DNA of 64,000 nucleotides from Sulfuricella sp. (GCA_041651995.1 JBAZID010000012.1:1-64000), one strand, 5' to 3'. Numbered from the stretch's first letter, positions 46,959 to 56,000 are shown. Made by a program: numbers and translations. Notes: a model not told the origin generated them from the letters alone.

Positions 46959-47960
46959 ATGGCTGACGATATACTTTCACAGGATGAAGTCGATGCCCTT
47001 CTCAAGGGGGTGACGGGCGAGGTCGAAGAAGAGGCCGGGGTTGATGACGGCTTAGGCGTCAAGCCTTATAACCTTGCCAAACAGGAGCGCATCGTGCGCG
47101 GGCGTATGCCTGGGCTGGAAATGATTAACGAGCGTTTTGCGCGCATGTTGCGTATCGGCTTGTTCAATTTTATCCGGCGTACGGCGGAAATCTCCGTTGG
47201 TCCGGTGCGCGTCATGAAATACAGCGAATTTATCCGCAATCTGGTGGTGCCGACCAACCTTAATCTGGTTCACATTAAACCCTTGCGTGGCACCGCGCTG
47301 TTCATTTTTGATCCCAACCTGGTATTTCTGGTGGTGGACAATCTGTTCGGCGGTGACGGACGCTTTCACATGCGCGTCGAGGGCCGGGATTTCACACCCA
47401 CCGAACAGCGCATTATCCAGAACATGCTCAACGTGGTGTTCGAGGAAATGAAAAAATGCTGGGAATCGGTTCACCCGGTGGAATTCGAGTATGTTCGATC
47501 GGAAATGAATACCCAGTTCGCGAATATTGCGACACCCAGCGAAGTGGTGGTTGTGACCACCTTCAACATCGAGCTGGGGTCGGGTGGCGGCGACTTTCAC
47601 GTCTGTATGCCCTATGCTATGATCGAGCCGATTCGGGATGTCCTGTACAGCAGCATGCAAGGCGAGCGCATGGATGTGGACGAGCGCTGGATGCGGATGA
47701 TGACCAAGCAGATCCAGGATGCCGAGGTCAATCTGGTCGCTAATCTCGGTGAGGCGCCAGTAAACCTGGGGCAGATTCTCAATATGCAGGTAGGTGATGT
47801 GATTTCTCTGGATATTCCCGAAGCCATTGTGGCGGAAGTGGACGGTATACCTGTACTTGAATGCAAATATGGCGTTCTCAATGGCCAGTATGCGCTGAAG
47901 GTCAACAAGATCCTGACCATGCCGGAAACCGAATCTTCATCGGAGAGAAGTAATGGCTGA
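46959..47960 (+). CDS. fliM: Flagellar motor switch protein FliM
   Basis: 333 residues. The N-terminal CheY-P-binding peptide (ILSQDEVDALLKGV, 5-18) is intact. The middle CheC-like domain includes VRGRMPGLEMINERFARMLR, and the C-terminal SpoA domain includes GDVISLDIPEAIVAEVDGIP. It forms the C ring with FliG and FliN. The stop overlaps fliN by 8 bp. Confidence 0.97.
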   Translation: MADDILSQDEVDALLKGVTGEVEEEAGVDDGLGVKPYNLAKQERIVRGRMPGLEMINERFARMLRIGLFNFIRRTAEISVGPVRVMKYSEFIRNLVVPTNLNLVHIKPLRGTALFIFDPNLVFLVVDNLFGGDGRFHMRVEGRDFTPTEQRIIQNMLNVVFEEMKKCWESVHPVEFEYVRSEMNTQFANIATPSEVVVVTTFNIELGSGGGDFHVCMPYAMIEPIRDVLYSSMQGERMDVDERWMRMMTKQIQDAEVNLVANLGEAPVNLGQILNMQVGDVISLDIPEAIVAEVDGIPVLECKYGVLNGQYALKVNKILTMPETESSSERSNG

Positions 47961-48435
47961 AGAAGAAGGCCAAGTTGGAGCGGATGATTGGGCTGCCGCC
48001 ATGTCCGAGCAGGGCGAAACTGCCGGCACCGCTGCCGAAGACGACTGGGCGGCCGCAATGGCAGAACAGGGCGACACCGATTCTTCCTCCGGCACCCAGC
48101 CAGCTCAGCCCCAAGTAGTCACAACGCCTGTTTTCGAACAATTTTCCGCATCTACCGGCCAGACTGGCATGGTCAATAATCTGGACATGATTCTGGATAT
48201 TCCGGTCAGTCTGACAGTCGAGCTGGGGCGCACCAAAATTGCCATTCGCAGCCTGCTTCAACTGGCGCAGGGATCGGTGGTGGAGCTGGATGGTCTGGCT
48301 GGCGAACCCATGAATGTGCTGGTCAACGGTTGCCTGATCGCTCAGGGTGAAGTGGTGGTGGTGAATGACAAATTTGGCATCCGCCTGACCGACATCATTT
48401 CTCCCGCCGAGCGGATTCGTAAGCTCAACCGATGA
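47953..48435 (+). CDS. fliN: Flagellar motor switch protein FliN
   Basis: 160 residues. The C-terminal SpoA domain (about 75-158: LDMILDIPVSLTVELGRTKI, VLVNGCLIAQGEVVVVNDKF, GIRLTDIISPAERI) is typical. The N-terminal extension contains a direct duplication, DDWAAAMSEQG (11-21) and DDWAAAMAEQG (30-40). The single DDWAxAMxEQ motif is usual in beta/gamma FliN proteins; two copies are not. Overlaps fliM by 8 bp and fliO by 4 bp. Confidence 0.96.
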   Translation: MAEEEGQVGADDWAAAMSEQGETAGTAAEDDWAAAMAEQGDTDSSSGTQPAQPQVVTTPVFEQFSASTGQTGMVNNLDMILDIPVSLTVELGRTKIAIRSLLQLAQGSVVELDGLAGEPMNVLVNGCLIAQGEVVVVNDKFGIRLTDIISPAERIRKLNR

Positions 48436-48905
48436 ATTCCCTGCGGTTTTCCGTGCTTGCCTCCCTGGGCCTGCTGCTTTTCCTCGCTTCATCTTCCTTT
48501 TTGGCTTTGGCGGCACCGCCGCAGGCACCACCACCGCTTCCCGCTTCGCCCGTTTCTCTGGGAGGCGTGCTGCAAGTGCTGCTGGGCTTGGTAATTGTTC
48601 TGGGCACGGTGGCTGCAACAGCCTGGTTGCTGAAACGTTTCGCGCCGGGGCAGGTTTCTGCGGGTGGGAACATCAGGCTGATTGGCGGAATTGCAGTGGG
48701 CCCGAAAGAGCGAGTGGTGGTGGTGGAAGTGGGAGAGACATGGCTGGTAGTCGGCGTGGCGCCGGGCCAGGTTACTGCGTTGCACAATATGCCCAGGATC
48801 GCAAATCTGCCCGAGGGCAATGCGCAGCCAGGGGGGGAGCAGCGTTTTTCGGTCTGGCTCAAGGATGTCGTGAGCCGGCGTAACGCGGCGGCCGGCAGCA
48901 AATAA
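48432..48905 (+). CDS. fliO: Flagellar biosynthetic protein FliO
   Basis: 157 residues. A signal-like hydrophobic start (LLLFLASSSFLALAAPPQAP), a transmembrane helix (VLQVLLGLVIVLGTVAATAW, about 46-65) and a cytoplasmic domain with IRLIGGIAVGPKERVVVVEV and WLVVGVAPGQVTALHNM. FliO helps assemble FliP in the export gate. ATGA overlap with fliN. Confidence 0.93.
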   Translation: MNSLRFSVLASLGLLLFLASSSFLALAAPPQAPPPLPASPVSLGGVLQVLLGLVIVLGTVAATAWLLKRFAPGQVSAGGNIRLIGGIAVGPKERVVVVEVGETWLVVGVAPGQVTALHNMPRIANLPEGNAQPGGEQRFSVWLKDVVSRRNAAAGSK

Positions 48906-48923
48906 TTTATGGGCAGAGGATTG

Positions 48924-49673
48924 ATGCGTAATCTGTTTTTTGTTGCAGCTTGGGTATTTCTGCTCGCGTTGCCGCAACTGGCAGTGGCAGCCGATGCCGG
49001 TTTTCCTGCCGTGACCAGCACGCCGTCGCCAGGTGGCGGCCAGACTTATACCCTCAGTATCCAGACCCTGCTGTTTCTTACCGCGCTGACGTTTCTGCCC
49101 GCCGCGCTGCTCATGATGACCGCGTTTACCCGCATCGTCATTGTGCTCTCCCTGTTGCGCCAGGCCCTGGGCACCATGCAGTCCCCGACCAATCAGGTGA
49201 TTGTCGGCATGTCATTGTTCCTGACTTTTTTCGTGATGGCGCCGGTGTTCGAGAAAATCTACAACGAAGCTTATCTGCCCTATACGGACAAGAAGATCGA
49301 GCTCATGCCAGCGCTGGAAAAGGGCGCCGAGCCGCTCAAGGCTTTCATGCTCCGGCAGACGCGGCATGAGGATCTCGCCCTGTTCGTCAAGCTTTCCAAC
49401 AGCCAGCCACTGGCTGGACCAGAAGACGTGCCCCTGAGAATTCTCGTTCCTGCTTATGTGACCAGCGAGCTCAAAACCGCATTCCAGATCGGATTCCTGA
49501 TCTTCATCCCTTTTCTTATCATCGATATGGTCGTTGCCAGCGTGCTGATGTCGATGGGCATGATGATGCTGTCGCCCGTCATGATTTCGCTGCCTTTCAA
49601 GCTGATGCTGTTCGTGCTGGTAGATGGTTGGGCACTGCTTATGGCTTCACTGGTTCAGAGCTTCTATACATGA
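48924..49673 (+). CDS. fliP: Flagellar export gate protein FliP
   Basis: 249 residues. A cleavable signal peptide ([19 protein letters not shown]) precedes the conserved core: [60 protein letters not shown] and the C-terminal [20 protein letters not shown]. The ATG at 48924 follows AGAGGA closely; an ATG five codons upstream (48909) lacks a Shine-Dalgarno sequence. Overlaps fliQ by 4 bp. Confidence 0.96.
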   Translation: MRNLFFVAAWVFLLALPQLAVAADAGFPAVTSTPSPGGGQTYTLSIQTLLFLTALTFLPAALLMMTAFTRIVIVLSLLRQALGTMQSPTNQVIVGMSLFLTFFVMAPVFEKIYNEAYLPYTDKKIELMPALEKGAEPLKAFMLRQTRHEDLALFVKLSNSQPLAGPEDVPLRILVPAYVTSELKTAFQIGFLIFIPFLIIDMVVASVLMSMGMMMLSPVMISLPFKLMLFVLVDGWALLMASLVQSFYT

Positions 49674-49939
49674 CGCCGGAAACCGTGATGACAGTGGGCC
49701 GCCATGCCCTCGAAGTGACCATGCTGCTGGCTGCGCCAATACTGCTGGCAGCGCTGGTGACCGGGCTTTTGGTCAGCATTTTTCAGGCGGCAACGCAGAT
49801 CAATGAAATGACCTTGTCGTTTATCCCCAAGCTGCTGGTGATGTTCCTGGTGATGTTTATTGCCGGGCCATCGATGATCACCCTGATGGTGGATTACATG
49901 CGGCAGCTGTTTTCCGGTATCCCGGGCATGATCGGCTAG
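49670..49939 (+). CDS. fliQ: Flagellar export gate protein FliQ
   Basis: 89 residues with two transmembrane helices: [20 protein letters not shown] followed by [18 protein letters not shown], then [20 protein letters not shown]. Exact family length. ATG at 49670 overlaps the fliP stop (ATGA); the frame is open further upstream inside fliP. Confidence 0.96.
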   Translation: MTPETVMTVGRHALEVTMLLAAPILLAALVTGLLVSIFQAATQINEMTLSFIPKLLVMFLVMFIAGPSMITLMVDYMRQLFSGIPGMIG

Positions 49940-49961
49940 CTTATGCCGATCGCGCCGTTTC

Positions 49962-50756
49962 ATGCTGACTCTAACTTCTGAACAACTCCTCGCCTGGCTG
50001 ACGGGCTTTATCTGGCCGTTCTTCCGTATTGCCGCTCTGGTCGCCAGTGCGCCCGTGCTGGGTAATCCCAGTATTCCCCGCAGCGCAAAAACAGGTTTGA
50101 TTGTGGCCATTACCCTGGTTGTGTCGCCGGTGCTGGGCCCCATGCCCGATGTTGACCCGGGATCTGCTGCCGGTTTGCTGATTCTGGTTCAGCAGGTCGT
50201 GATCGGGCTTGCCATGGGCCTGGCCATGCGGGTGGTTTTTGTCGCGGTCGAGATGGCGGGTAACCTGCTCGGTTTGCAAATGGGTCTCGGATTCGCAACT
50301 TTCTTTGATCCGATCAACTCGGCTCAGGTGCCAGTGGTCGCCCAATTCCTCGGGATTGTTTTTTCGCTGGTCTTTCTGGCGCTTAATGGTCATTTGTTGA
50401 TGATCGAGGCATTGGTGGAAAGCTTCAGGGTTTTTCCAATAGCGGCGGAGCCTGTGTCGGCACAGGGGTGGAAAATCCTGGTTGATTGGGGAGGCGAGAT
50501 TTTTCGTGCCGGCCTGTTGCTGGCCCTGCCCATGATCGCCGCCCTGCTCATAGCCAATCTGTCGATCGGCATCATGACGCGAGCGGCTCCACAGCTGAAT
50601 ATTTTCGCGGTGGGCTTCCCTATCACGCTGGCAGCCGGATTTCTGATGCTGTTCGTGACCTTGCCATACATGACACCGATTTTTGAGCGCATGACGCTCG
50701 ACGGCCTGGAGATGATGCTGCAGGTCGCACGGGCAACCCGGCCTGCCGGGCCGTAA
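49962..50756 (+). CDS. fliR: Flagellar export gate protein FliR
   Basis: 264 residues, polytopic. FIWPFFRIAALVASAPVLGN at the start, ALRMVFVAVEMAGNLLGLQMG-like region and SIGIMTRAAPQLNIFAVGFP near the C-terminus are characteristic. It completes the FliPQR gate. No flhB follows; the next gene is a ribonucleotide reductase, so the flagellar block ends here. Confidence 0.96.
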   Translation: MLTLTSEQLLAWLTGFIWPFFRIAALVASAPVLGNPSIPRSAKTGLIVAITLVVSPVLGPMPDVDPGSAAGLLILVQQVVIGLAMGLAMRVVFVAVEMAGNLLGLQMGLGFATFFDPINSAQVPVVAQFLGIVFSLVFLALNGHLLMIEALVESFRVFPIAAEPVSAQGWKILVDWGGEIFRAGLLLALPMIAALLIANLSIGIMTRAAPQLNIFAVGFPITLAAGFLMLFVTLPYMTPIFERMTLDGLEMMLQVARATRPAGP

Positions 50757-50782
50757 CAAGGCTCCCCTGCCCCGGGAGGGAC

Positions 50783-52609
50783 ATGGATAAAATTCTGGCT
50801 GAGCGGATTTCCAGCCAAATCTGGGATGAAAAGTACCGCTATCGAGAGCGTGGCGTAATTTGCGATGTCACGATCGAGGATACCTGGCGCCGTGTCGCGC
50901 GGGCATTGGCCGCAGTAGAGCGGCCCGAGTGCGCGGATGACTGGGCGGCCCGGTTCTATGGGCTGTTGCAGGACTTCAAGTTCCTCCCCGGCGGGAGAAT
51001 TCTGGCCGGGGCAGGCACCCGCCACCACGTTACTTTGTTCAACTGCTTTGTGATGGGTAGCATTGAAGATTCCATTGCCGGGATTTTCGAGACGCTCAAG
51101 GAAAGCGCGCTGACCATGCAGCAGGGCGGCGGCATCGGCCTGGATTTTTCCACCCTGCGGCCGCAGGGGATGGCGGCGCAGCAGGTAGGCGCGGTGGCCA
51201 GCGGGCCTCTCTCCTTCATGCATATCTGGGACAGCATGTGCGCCACCATCCTCTCCACCGGTGCGCGGCGCGGCGCCATGATGGCGACCCTGAGTTGCGA
51301 TCATCCCGATATCGAGGCGTTCATCGATGCCAAGCGTGACCCGAAATCCTTGCGGAACTTCAATCTTTCCGTGCTGGTGAGCGATGCCTTCATGGACGCA
51401 GTAGAGCAGGATGGGGAATGGCCACTGGTTTTTCCCCTGGCGGTGGATGAGGAAGTCCCGGGCGAGGTCATCGAGCGTAGCTGGACGGGCGCTGAAAAAT
51501 CAAACTTGTGCCGGGTTTTCCGGCGGGTGAGGGCGCGCGGGCTGTGGGAGCGGCTGATGCGCGCGGCCTATGATTGCGCCGAGCCAGGCGTGATCTTCAT
51601 TGACCGGGTCAACCAGCAAAACAATCTGTGGTATTGCGAGCATCTAAGCGCGACCAATCCCTGCGGCGAAGTTCCACTGCCTGCGTACGGTGCATGCAAT
51701 CTGGGCTCGCTCAATCTGACCCGTTTCGTGCACCAGCCATTTACCCCCGCAGCGACGCTGGATATGGAGGCTATCAGCCAGGCTGCCGCACTCGCCACAC
51801 GCATGCTGGATAATGTTTATGAGGCCTCGCTGTTCCCGCTGGTCAAACAGGCCGATACCGCCCGCGCCACGCGCCGTATGGGCCTTGGCCTCACTGGCTT
51901 GGCCGATGCCTTGATCATGCTGGGCATTCCCTACGGGAGTGCGGAATCGTTCCGCCTTGCCGGGGCAGTAATGGCGCGCATATCGCACGCGGCCTATCGC
52001 GCTTCCATCGAACTGGCACGCGAAAAGGGTGTGTTTCCCCTGTTCGACAGCGAAAAACATGGCCAGGGCGAATTCGTGCGCTCCCTGCCCGAAGATATCC
52101 GGCAAGGCATCAGCCGCCACGGCATACGCAACAGCCATCTCACCGCCATCGCGCCAACGGGAACGATCAGCCTGCTGGCCGGCAATGTATCGAGCGGGCT
52201 GGAGCCGGTTTATGACTGGCGCTATCGGCGCAGCATAAGAGCCGCGGATGGCAGCCTTTCCTCATTCGAAACGCAGGATTATGCCTATGCACGATTCCGG
52301 ACTTTCCTTGGCGAACAGGCTCGTTTGACGCCGGCTTTTGTGACCGCCGCCGGGTTGCCGCCTGTAGCCCATCTCGGCATGCAGGCCGCGCTGCAAGCCC
52401 ACGTGGATAGCGCCATCTCCAAGACCATTAATGTGGCGGAAGAATTAAGCTTTTCCAGCTTCAGCGGGTTGTACCAGCTGGCCTACGATCGCGGCTTGAA
52501 AGGTTGCACCGTGTTTCGTCCCAATGCGGTCACAGGCCAGGTACTGATGCCTGCCGACGAGCGCGCCCCGGATCGCCAATGCTGTTCGCTTGAACGCGAA
52601 GCGGACTAG
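50783..52609 (+). CDS. nrdJ: Adenosylcobalamin-dependent ribonucleotide reductase (class II)
   Basis: 608 residues. It reduces ribonucleotides with a radical made from coenzyme B12, independent of oxygen. FLPGGRILAGAGTRHHVTLF then NCFVM holds the first redox Cys. ATNPCGEVPLPAYGACNLGS carries the catalytic Asn-Cys-Glu. Other conserved stretches are GGGIGLDFSTLRPQG, STGARRGAMMATL and TISLLAGNVSSGLEPVYDWR. It is a short member of the class, with only a CC pair near the C-terminus (QCCSLEREAD) where longer forms have a CxxC tail. Starts 26 bp after fliR, with GGGAGGG upstream. No cobalamin riboswitch fits in that gap. Confidence 0.9.
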   Translation: MDKILAERISSQIWDEKYRYRERGVICDVTIEDTWRRVARALAAVERPECADDWAARFYGLLQDFKFLPGGRILAGAGTRHHVTLFNCFVMGSIEDSIAGIFETLKESALTMQQGGGIGLDFSTLRPQGMAAQQVGAVASGPLSFMHIWDSMCATILSTGARRGAMMATLSCDHPDIEAFIDAKRDPKSLRNFNLSVLVSDAFMDAVEQDGEWPLVFPLAVDEEVPGEVIERSWTGAEKSNLCRVFRRVRARGLWERLMRAAYDCAEPGVIFIDRVNQQNNLWYCEHLSATNPCGEVPLPAYGACNLGSLNLTRFVHQPFTPAATLDMEAISQAAALATRMLDNVYEASLFPLVKQADTARATRRMGLGLTGLADALIMLGIPYGSAESFRLAGAVMARISHAAYRASIELAREKGVFPLFDSEKHGQGEFVRSLPEDIRQGISRHGIRNSHLTAIAPTGTISLLAGNVSSGLEPVYDWRYRRSIRAADGSLSSFETQDYAYARFRTFLGEQARLTPAFVTAAGLPPVAHLGMQAALQAHVDSAISKTINVAEELSFSSFSGLYQLAYDRGLKGCTVFRPNAVTGQVLMPADERAPDRQCCSLEREAD

Positions 52610-52669
52610 CCCTGTCTTGAAGAATCGAAGCGCAACGGTTTTAGCGGGCAAGCCGCCATGCCGGCCTGC

Positions 52670-53143
52670 CTACTGCTTGCCGCCCCACGGCATGACGGGC
52701 ACCGTGGATATGCTGTTCGCCGGCGCTCCCTCGATCAGCTTGCGGCTGATGGCCAGATAGACGAGCGTGCGGTTCGCCTCGTCCCACATGCGCATGATGC
52801 GGGTTTCCTTGAAGAGAATCGAGGTGTCCTCGGTGAAGATGGTTTCTTCCCTGGGCATCCTGGCCGGCAGGACGATGGGTCCGGTCTGGCGGCAGGCCAG
52901 GGAAAACTGCGACGGGTCCTGCGCCAGCCCCAGGCTTCCCGATACGCCACCGGTCCTGGCCTGGCTGACGTGGCAGGTAACGCCCGGCACCCTGGGATCG
53001 TTGAATGCCTCGACACACACCTTGTGATTAGCGCCGATGAGCTTCCAGGCGGTGGTGACGCAGCCGACAGGTTCGGCGTTGGCTGACCCGCTCAAGGCAA
53101 ACAGGCTGGCTGTCATAAGACGTGAGAAGGTAGTAATTTTCAT
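52670..53143 (-). CDS. creA: CreA family protein
   Basis: 157 residues with a signal peptide (SRLMTASLFALSGSANA), then PVGCVTTAWKLIGANHKVCV, GVTCHVSQARTGGVSGSLGL and SQFSLACRQTGPI, which define CreA. The four or so Cys may form disulfides in the periplasm. Function is unknown. The ATG at 53143 is chosen because AAGGA precedes it by 8 nt and the signal peptide starts there. The frame stays open to 53293 without resembling CreA. Convergent with nrdJ. Confidence 0.9.
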   Translation of the reverse strand: MKITTFSRLMTASLFALSGSANAEPVGCVTTAWKLIGANHKVCVEAFNDPRVPGVTCHVSQARTGGVSGSLGLAQDPSQFSLACRQTGPIVLPARMPREETIFTEDTSILFKETRIMRMWDEANRTLVYLAISRKLIEGAPANSISTVPVMPWGGKQ

Positions 53144-53365
53144 TGGTTTGATCCTTTTCATGTGGTCGCGCAATCTGCTACTCCGAAAATGCAAACAGCC
53201 GATAGGCCAAACTTCCCCACTAAGTTCGCTAGCGCACAGATTGGCGCCGCATAAAGGCGCAGAGTTCAAGGTATTCATTGTAATTCCTTTCACTTTGTAC
53301 CGGAAAAATCATGGCTACGCTCCAGGCAGGCTGCCGGGAGTTGGTCAGGATTTAAGGAAATCGGC

Positions 53366-53842
53366 ATGCCCAACCAACCCCCTGACCCAGCCAATCCCAA
53401 CTTCCTGCGTGATCAAAACGACTGGGACACAGCGGAGCTGCTCGCCCACACACTGAAAGGCCTGACCGGCAACATCGGCCTTGGCAGTCTGCAACCGCTG
53501 GCGGAAAAACTCGAGCTTGCGATCAAGTCGCGCCGTTCGCGTGACGAGGTCGATGCCCGAATCGATGGGCCGACACGCATCGCAGAGATGGCGCGGGAAG
53601 CGGAGGAGCAGGGAAGGCCGTCCGCCACGGACAACCGGAAAAAGCTCGATGCAGTCTGTAACCAGCTGCAGTCCTTGCTGCTCGCAGGCGATGTGGGCGC
53701 CGTTGACGTGATGGATGCGAATGCGGAACTATTAAACGCAGCTTTCCCTCACCACTGTCATGAGATCGACAACAACATTCGGGCATTCGACTTCGAAGCA
53801 GCGCTCGCAGCACTGAGAACTGCCACAGCAAAACCCGCCTGA
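53366..53842 (+). CDS. HPt-domain protein, probably a remnant of a hybrid histidine kinase
   Basis: 158 residues. WDTAELLAHTLKGLTGNIGL is the phosphotransfer (HPt) site with its His, followed by LQPLAEKLELAI. The C-terminal part (LDAVCNQLQSLLLAGDVGAV and FDFEAALAALRTA) matches the tail found after HPt in large hybrid kinases. Normal proteins have kinase and receiver domains before it; here only about 20 unrelated-looking residues (MPNQPPDPANPNFLRDQ) precede. I infer a deletion fused a short leader to the HPt end. It has a weak Shine-Dalgarno sequence (AAGGAAA), so it may still be translated. Confidence 0.65.
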   Translation: MPNQPPDPANPNFLRDQNDWDTAELLAHTLKGLTGNIGLGSLQPLAEKLELAIKSRRSRDEVDARIDGPTRIAEMAREAEEQGRPSATDNRKKLDAVCNQLQSLLLAGDVGAVDVMDANAELLNAAFPHHCHEIDNNIRAFDFEAALAALRTATAKPA

Positions 53843-53853
53843 GAGGAGCCTTC

Positions 53854-53973
53854 ATGGACGAACTCGACTTCACCGAAAAAGCCACCATACTGGTGGTTGA
53901 CGACACGCCGGACAACCTGGACCTCAGCCGCCGCGTATACAAGGTCGGGCTTCAGCCCGAAATCTCGGGCTGA
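53854..53973 (+). pseudogene. Response regulator receiver domain, truncated by a palindromic element
   Basis: Starts well (GAGAGGAG, then ATG at 53854) and reads EKATILVVDDTPDNLDLSRR, the first strand and acidic pair of a receiver domain. At about 53941 the sequence passes into the repeat 53942-54011, and the frame ends 11 codons later (KVGLQPEISG). The phosphorylation-site Asp, switch residues and any output domain are missing. It followed the HPt gene by 11 bp, as a cognate regulator would. Confidence 0.85.
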
Positions 53974-54011
53974 AGCCCGACCTACAATTTAATGGATTAT
54001 TTGGGTTGAAC
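53942..54011. repeat. Partial copy of the 4425-4548 MITE-like element
   Basis: Contains the central palindrome (starts AGGTCGGGCTTCAGCCCG) and one complete end in inverse orientation (ACAATTTAATGGATTATTTG, then GGTTGAAC). The other end is absent: the palindrome joins the response-regulator coding sequence directly. Confidence 0.85.
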
Positions 54012-54085
54012 TCATCGAGCATTGCCCAGGAACATCGGAAGTCGATTTTACAAATCCAGAAGAGGCATCCAAAGGATACCGCACC

Positions 54086-54706
54086 ATGAAACCAAGTAAG
54101 CATCTCTCGATGATCCGCAGTTTCCATCTCGCCGACTGGTTTACCTTAGGCAATGCCATCTGCGGTGCCGGTGCGTTGTTCGCCATGATGAGTTATGTGC
54201 AGACCCCGGATGTGCGGAACCTGTTTTTTGCCTGTGCCCTGCTTGCCCTGGCGTTTGTATTCGATATTCTCGATGGTCATGTCGCACGATGGCGCAAGCA
54301 AAGCTCGGTGCTGGGGCGCGAATTGGATTCCCTGGCCGACGTGATCTCCTTCGGTGTCGCGCCCGTAGCCATCGCCTACGGCGTCGGTATGAACGGCCTA
54401 TGGGATCTAATGATCCTGCTCTACTTCGTTGCGTGCGGTGTGAGCCGCCTTGCGCGCTATAACGTTACAGCTGAAGACCTGGCGCAAGGTAGCGACAAGG
54501 TGAAATATTTCGAGGGCACGCCGATCCCCAGTTCATTGTTGCTCGTCATCGTCATTGCCATCGCCGCCGGATACGGTGCGATCGGCGACCATCTCTGGTT
54601 TGGCATGGTTCACATTGGGCCATGGCGATTCCACCCGCTGGTATTGATGTTCGCGGTTTCCGGCTCATTGATGATCAGCCGGACTCTGCATATTCCGAAA
54701 ATCTGA
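54086..54706 (+). CDS. pssA: CDP-diacylglycerol-serine O-phosphatidyltransferase
   Basis: 206 residues, multi-pass membrane enzyme that makes phosphatidylserine. The CDP-alcohol phosphotransferase motif DGx2ARx8Gx3Dx3D is complete (DGHVARWRKQSSVLGRELDS, then LAD). LADWFTLGNAICGAGALFAM at the start and YFEGTPIPSSLLLV support PssA over PgsA. ATG at 54086 with AAGGA 9 nt upstream. It lies between fragments of the same repeat family (53942-54011, 54852-54905). Confidence 0.88.
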   Translation: MKPSKHLSMIRSFHLADWFTLGNAICGAGALFAMMSYVQTPDVRNLFFACALLALAFVFDILDGHVARWRKQSSVLGRELDSLADVISFGVAPVAIAYGVGMNGLWDLMILLYFVACGVSRLARYNVTAEDLAQGSDKVKYFEGTPIPSSLLLVIVIAIAAGYGAIGDHLWFGMVHIGPWRFHPLVLMFAVSGSLMISRTLHIPKI

Positions 54707-54736
54707 GATATTTTCGTGTTTTTATGATTTTCGGCA

Positions 54737-54846
54737 TTGTTGGGGTGCGATTCAAGCTGATGTGGCGAAGCCCAACAAACCCAAACTTCAAGACCCGGTT
54801 TTGTTGTTTGAGTTTATTGGGCTTTGCGATAAGGCTGCTCAGACCA
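54737..54846. repeat. Diverged copy of the 57894-58043 element
   Basis: CCCAACAAACCCAAACTTCA and TTGGGCTTTGCGATAAGGCT match CCCAACAAACCCAAATATTC and TTGGGTTACGCGATAAAGCC in the 57894 copy, in the same order. The terminal ends are lost. It forms the first part of the 400-bp gene-free gap 54707-55106. Confidence 0.65.
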
Positions 54847-54851
54847 AGCTG

Positions 54852-54905
54852 CAAGCCGTTGATTCCATTCATATAAAATCTATAACGGATAATCTGGGTT
54901 TAACC
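54852..54905. repeat. Half-copy of the 4425-4548 element
   Basis: CAAGCCGTTGATTCCATTCA, then ACGGATAATCTGGGTTTAAC, matches the right end of the element at 4494-4548. The palindromic centre is missing. Confidence 0.7.
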
Positions 54906-54960
54906 TGGAAACTTCTGTTGACCGCTTAACTATTAACCCGGCCCGTAAATACCCGGGGAT

Positions 54961-55022
54961 GTAGGAGGCCCGCCCCGGGCCGATTCAGGATATAACCGGC
55001 CAATCGCGGCGAGGGCGCCGCT
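54961..55022. repeat. REP-like palindrome, inverse copy of 17148-17215
   Basis: GTAGGAGGCCCGCCCCGGGC at the start and ATCGCGGCGAGGGCGCCGCT at the end are the reverse complement of the element between sdhD and sdhA, with a different 18-bp centre. Confidence 0.85.
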
Positions 55023-55106
55023 TGTGAATTTGACGGCCGGGTTTGAGTGACCGGATCAAGGAGTGGGCCGCCCGCAGGCTCGAATATTGGCTGTAACGGA
55101 GTAATG

Positions 55107-56000
55107 ATGAATAAATTTGTCTGTTTAAACTTGTTGAAATTTCTCCTTTTGATCGGCGCCACGAGTGTGGCGAATGCCGCGCTGGTGGAATCGTACCCTG
55201 CTGCAAGTCTGCGCGCAAAATACGTGTCTCTGGGGGAGCAACTGCGGCTGAATCAATTCAAGCGGCCGCTGGTACTCGGCTCTGCTGAAACACAAAACAG
55301 CTTGAAGGGCGATATCTACGCGATCGTCGACTACCCATTTGAAGCAGTAAGCGCTGGCCTGAATAATCCGGAACATTGGTGCGACGTGATGATCCTGCAC
55401 ATCAATACCAAATATTGCCATGCGGTGGCGGGGCCATCAGGCACTATCCTGGTAATCAATGTCGGCAAAAAGACGCCAGAAGAACTGGCTGATGCGGCGC
55501 GCGTCGAATTCAATTACAGCGTAGCTACGGCGACCCCAGAATATTTTGCCATCATGCTCAATGCCAAGGACGGGCCGCTGGGCACCAGCGACTTCCATAT
55601 CACGCTGGAAGCAATGGCGCTCAAAAACACCAAAACGTTTCTGCATCTGACGTACTCTTACTCGATGAATTTTCCCGGGCGGCTGGCCATGAAGACGTAT
55701 CTTGGGACTGTCGGCAGAAGCAAGATAGGATTTACCGTGACCGGCAAGCGGGCCGATGGCAAGCCTGCCTATATCGGCGGAGTGCGGGGCCTGATGGAAC
55801 GCAACACGATGCGTTACTACCTCGCGATTGATAGCTTTTTAGGCGCAGCCCGTGCGGCGCCGGCGGTGCAACTCGAAAAACGTTTGCAGAGCTGGTTTAC
55901 AGCGTCCGAACGCTATTCGCGCCAGTTGCACGAGATGGATCGTAGTGCCTACCTCGAGATGAAACATGCCGAGTATTTACGTCAGCAGACTATGTACTGA
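55107..56000 (+). CDS. Exported protein of unknown function, possible lipid-binding (SRPBCC-like) fold
   Basis: 297 residues with a clear signal peptide ([16 protein letters not shown], cleavage about residue 24). The mature part contains [38 protein letters not shown] (two Cys), [20 protein letters not shown] and [16 protein letters not shown]. The alternation of strands with a YPFEAV-type helix near the start suggests a START/SRPBCC fold, but this is only an impression. The Shine-Dalgarno GGAG lies 5 nt before the ATG at 55107. The C-terminal residues are helical and charged. A gene remnant follows immediately. Confidence 0.75.
   Translation: MNKFVCLNLLKFLLLIGATSVANAALVESYPAASLRAKYVSLGEQLRLNQFKRPLVLGSAETQNSLKGDIYAIVDYPFEAVSAGLNNPEHWCDVMILHINTKYCHAVAGPSGTILVINVGKKTPEELADAARVEFNYSVATATPEYFAIMLNAKDGPLGTSDFHITLEAMALKNTKTFLHLTYSYSMNFPGRLAMKTYLGTVGRSKIGFTVTGKRADGKPAYIGGVRGLMERNTMRYYLAIDSFLGAARAAPAVQLEKRLQSWFTASERYSRQLHEMDRSAYLEMKHAEYLRQQTMY

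Noticed and set aside
50757..50782. Cobalamin riboswitch before the B12-dependent reductase
   Set aside because: The gap is only 26 bp, far too short for the aptamer.
53144..53293. N-terminal extension of CreA from an ATG at 53293
   Set aside because: The signal peptide and a good Shine-Dalgarno sequence belong to the ATG at 53143; the extra 50 residues resemble nothing, though an AAAGGAA-ATG at 53278 is in frame.
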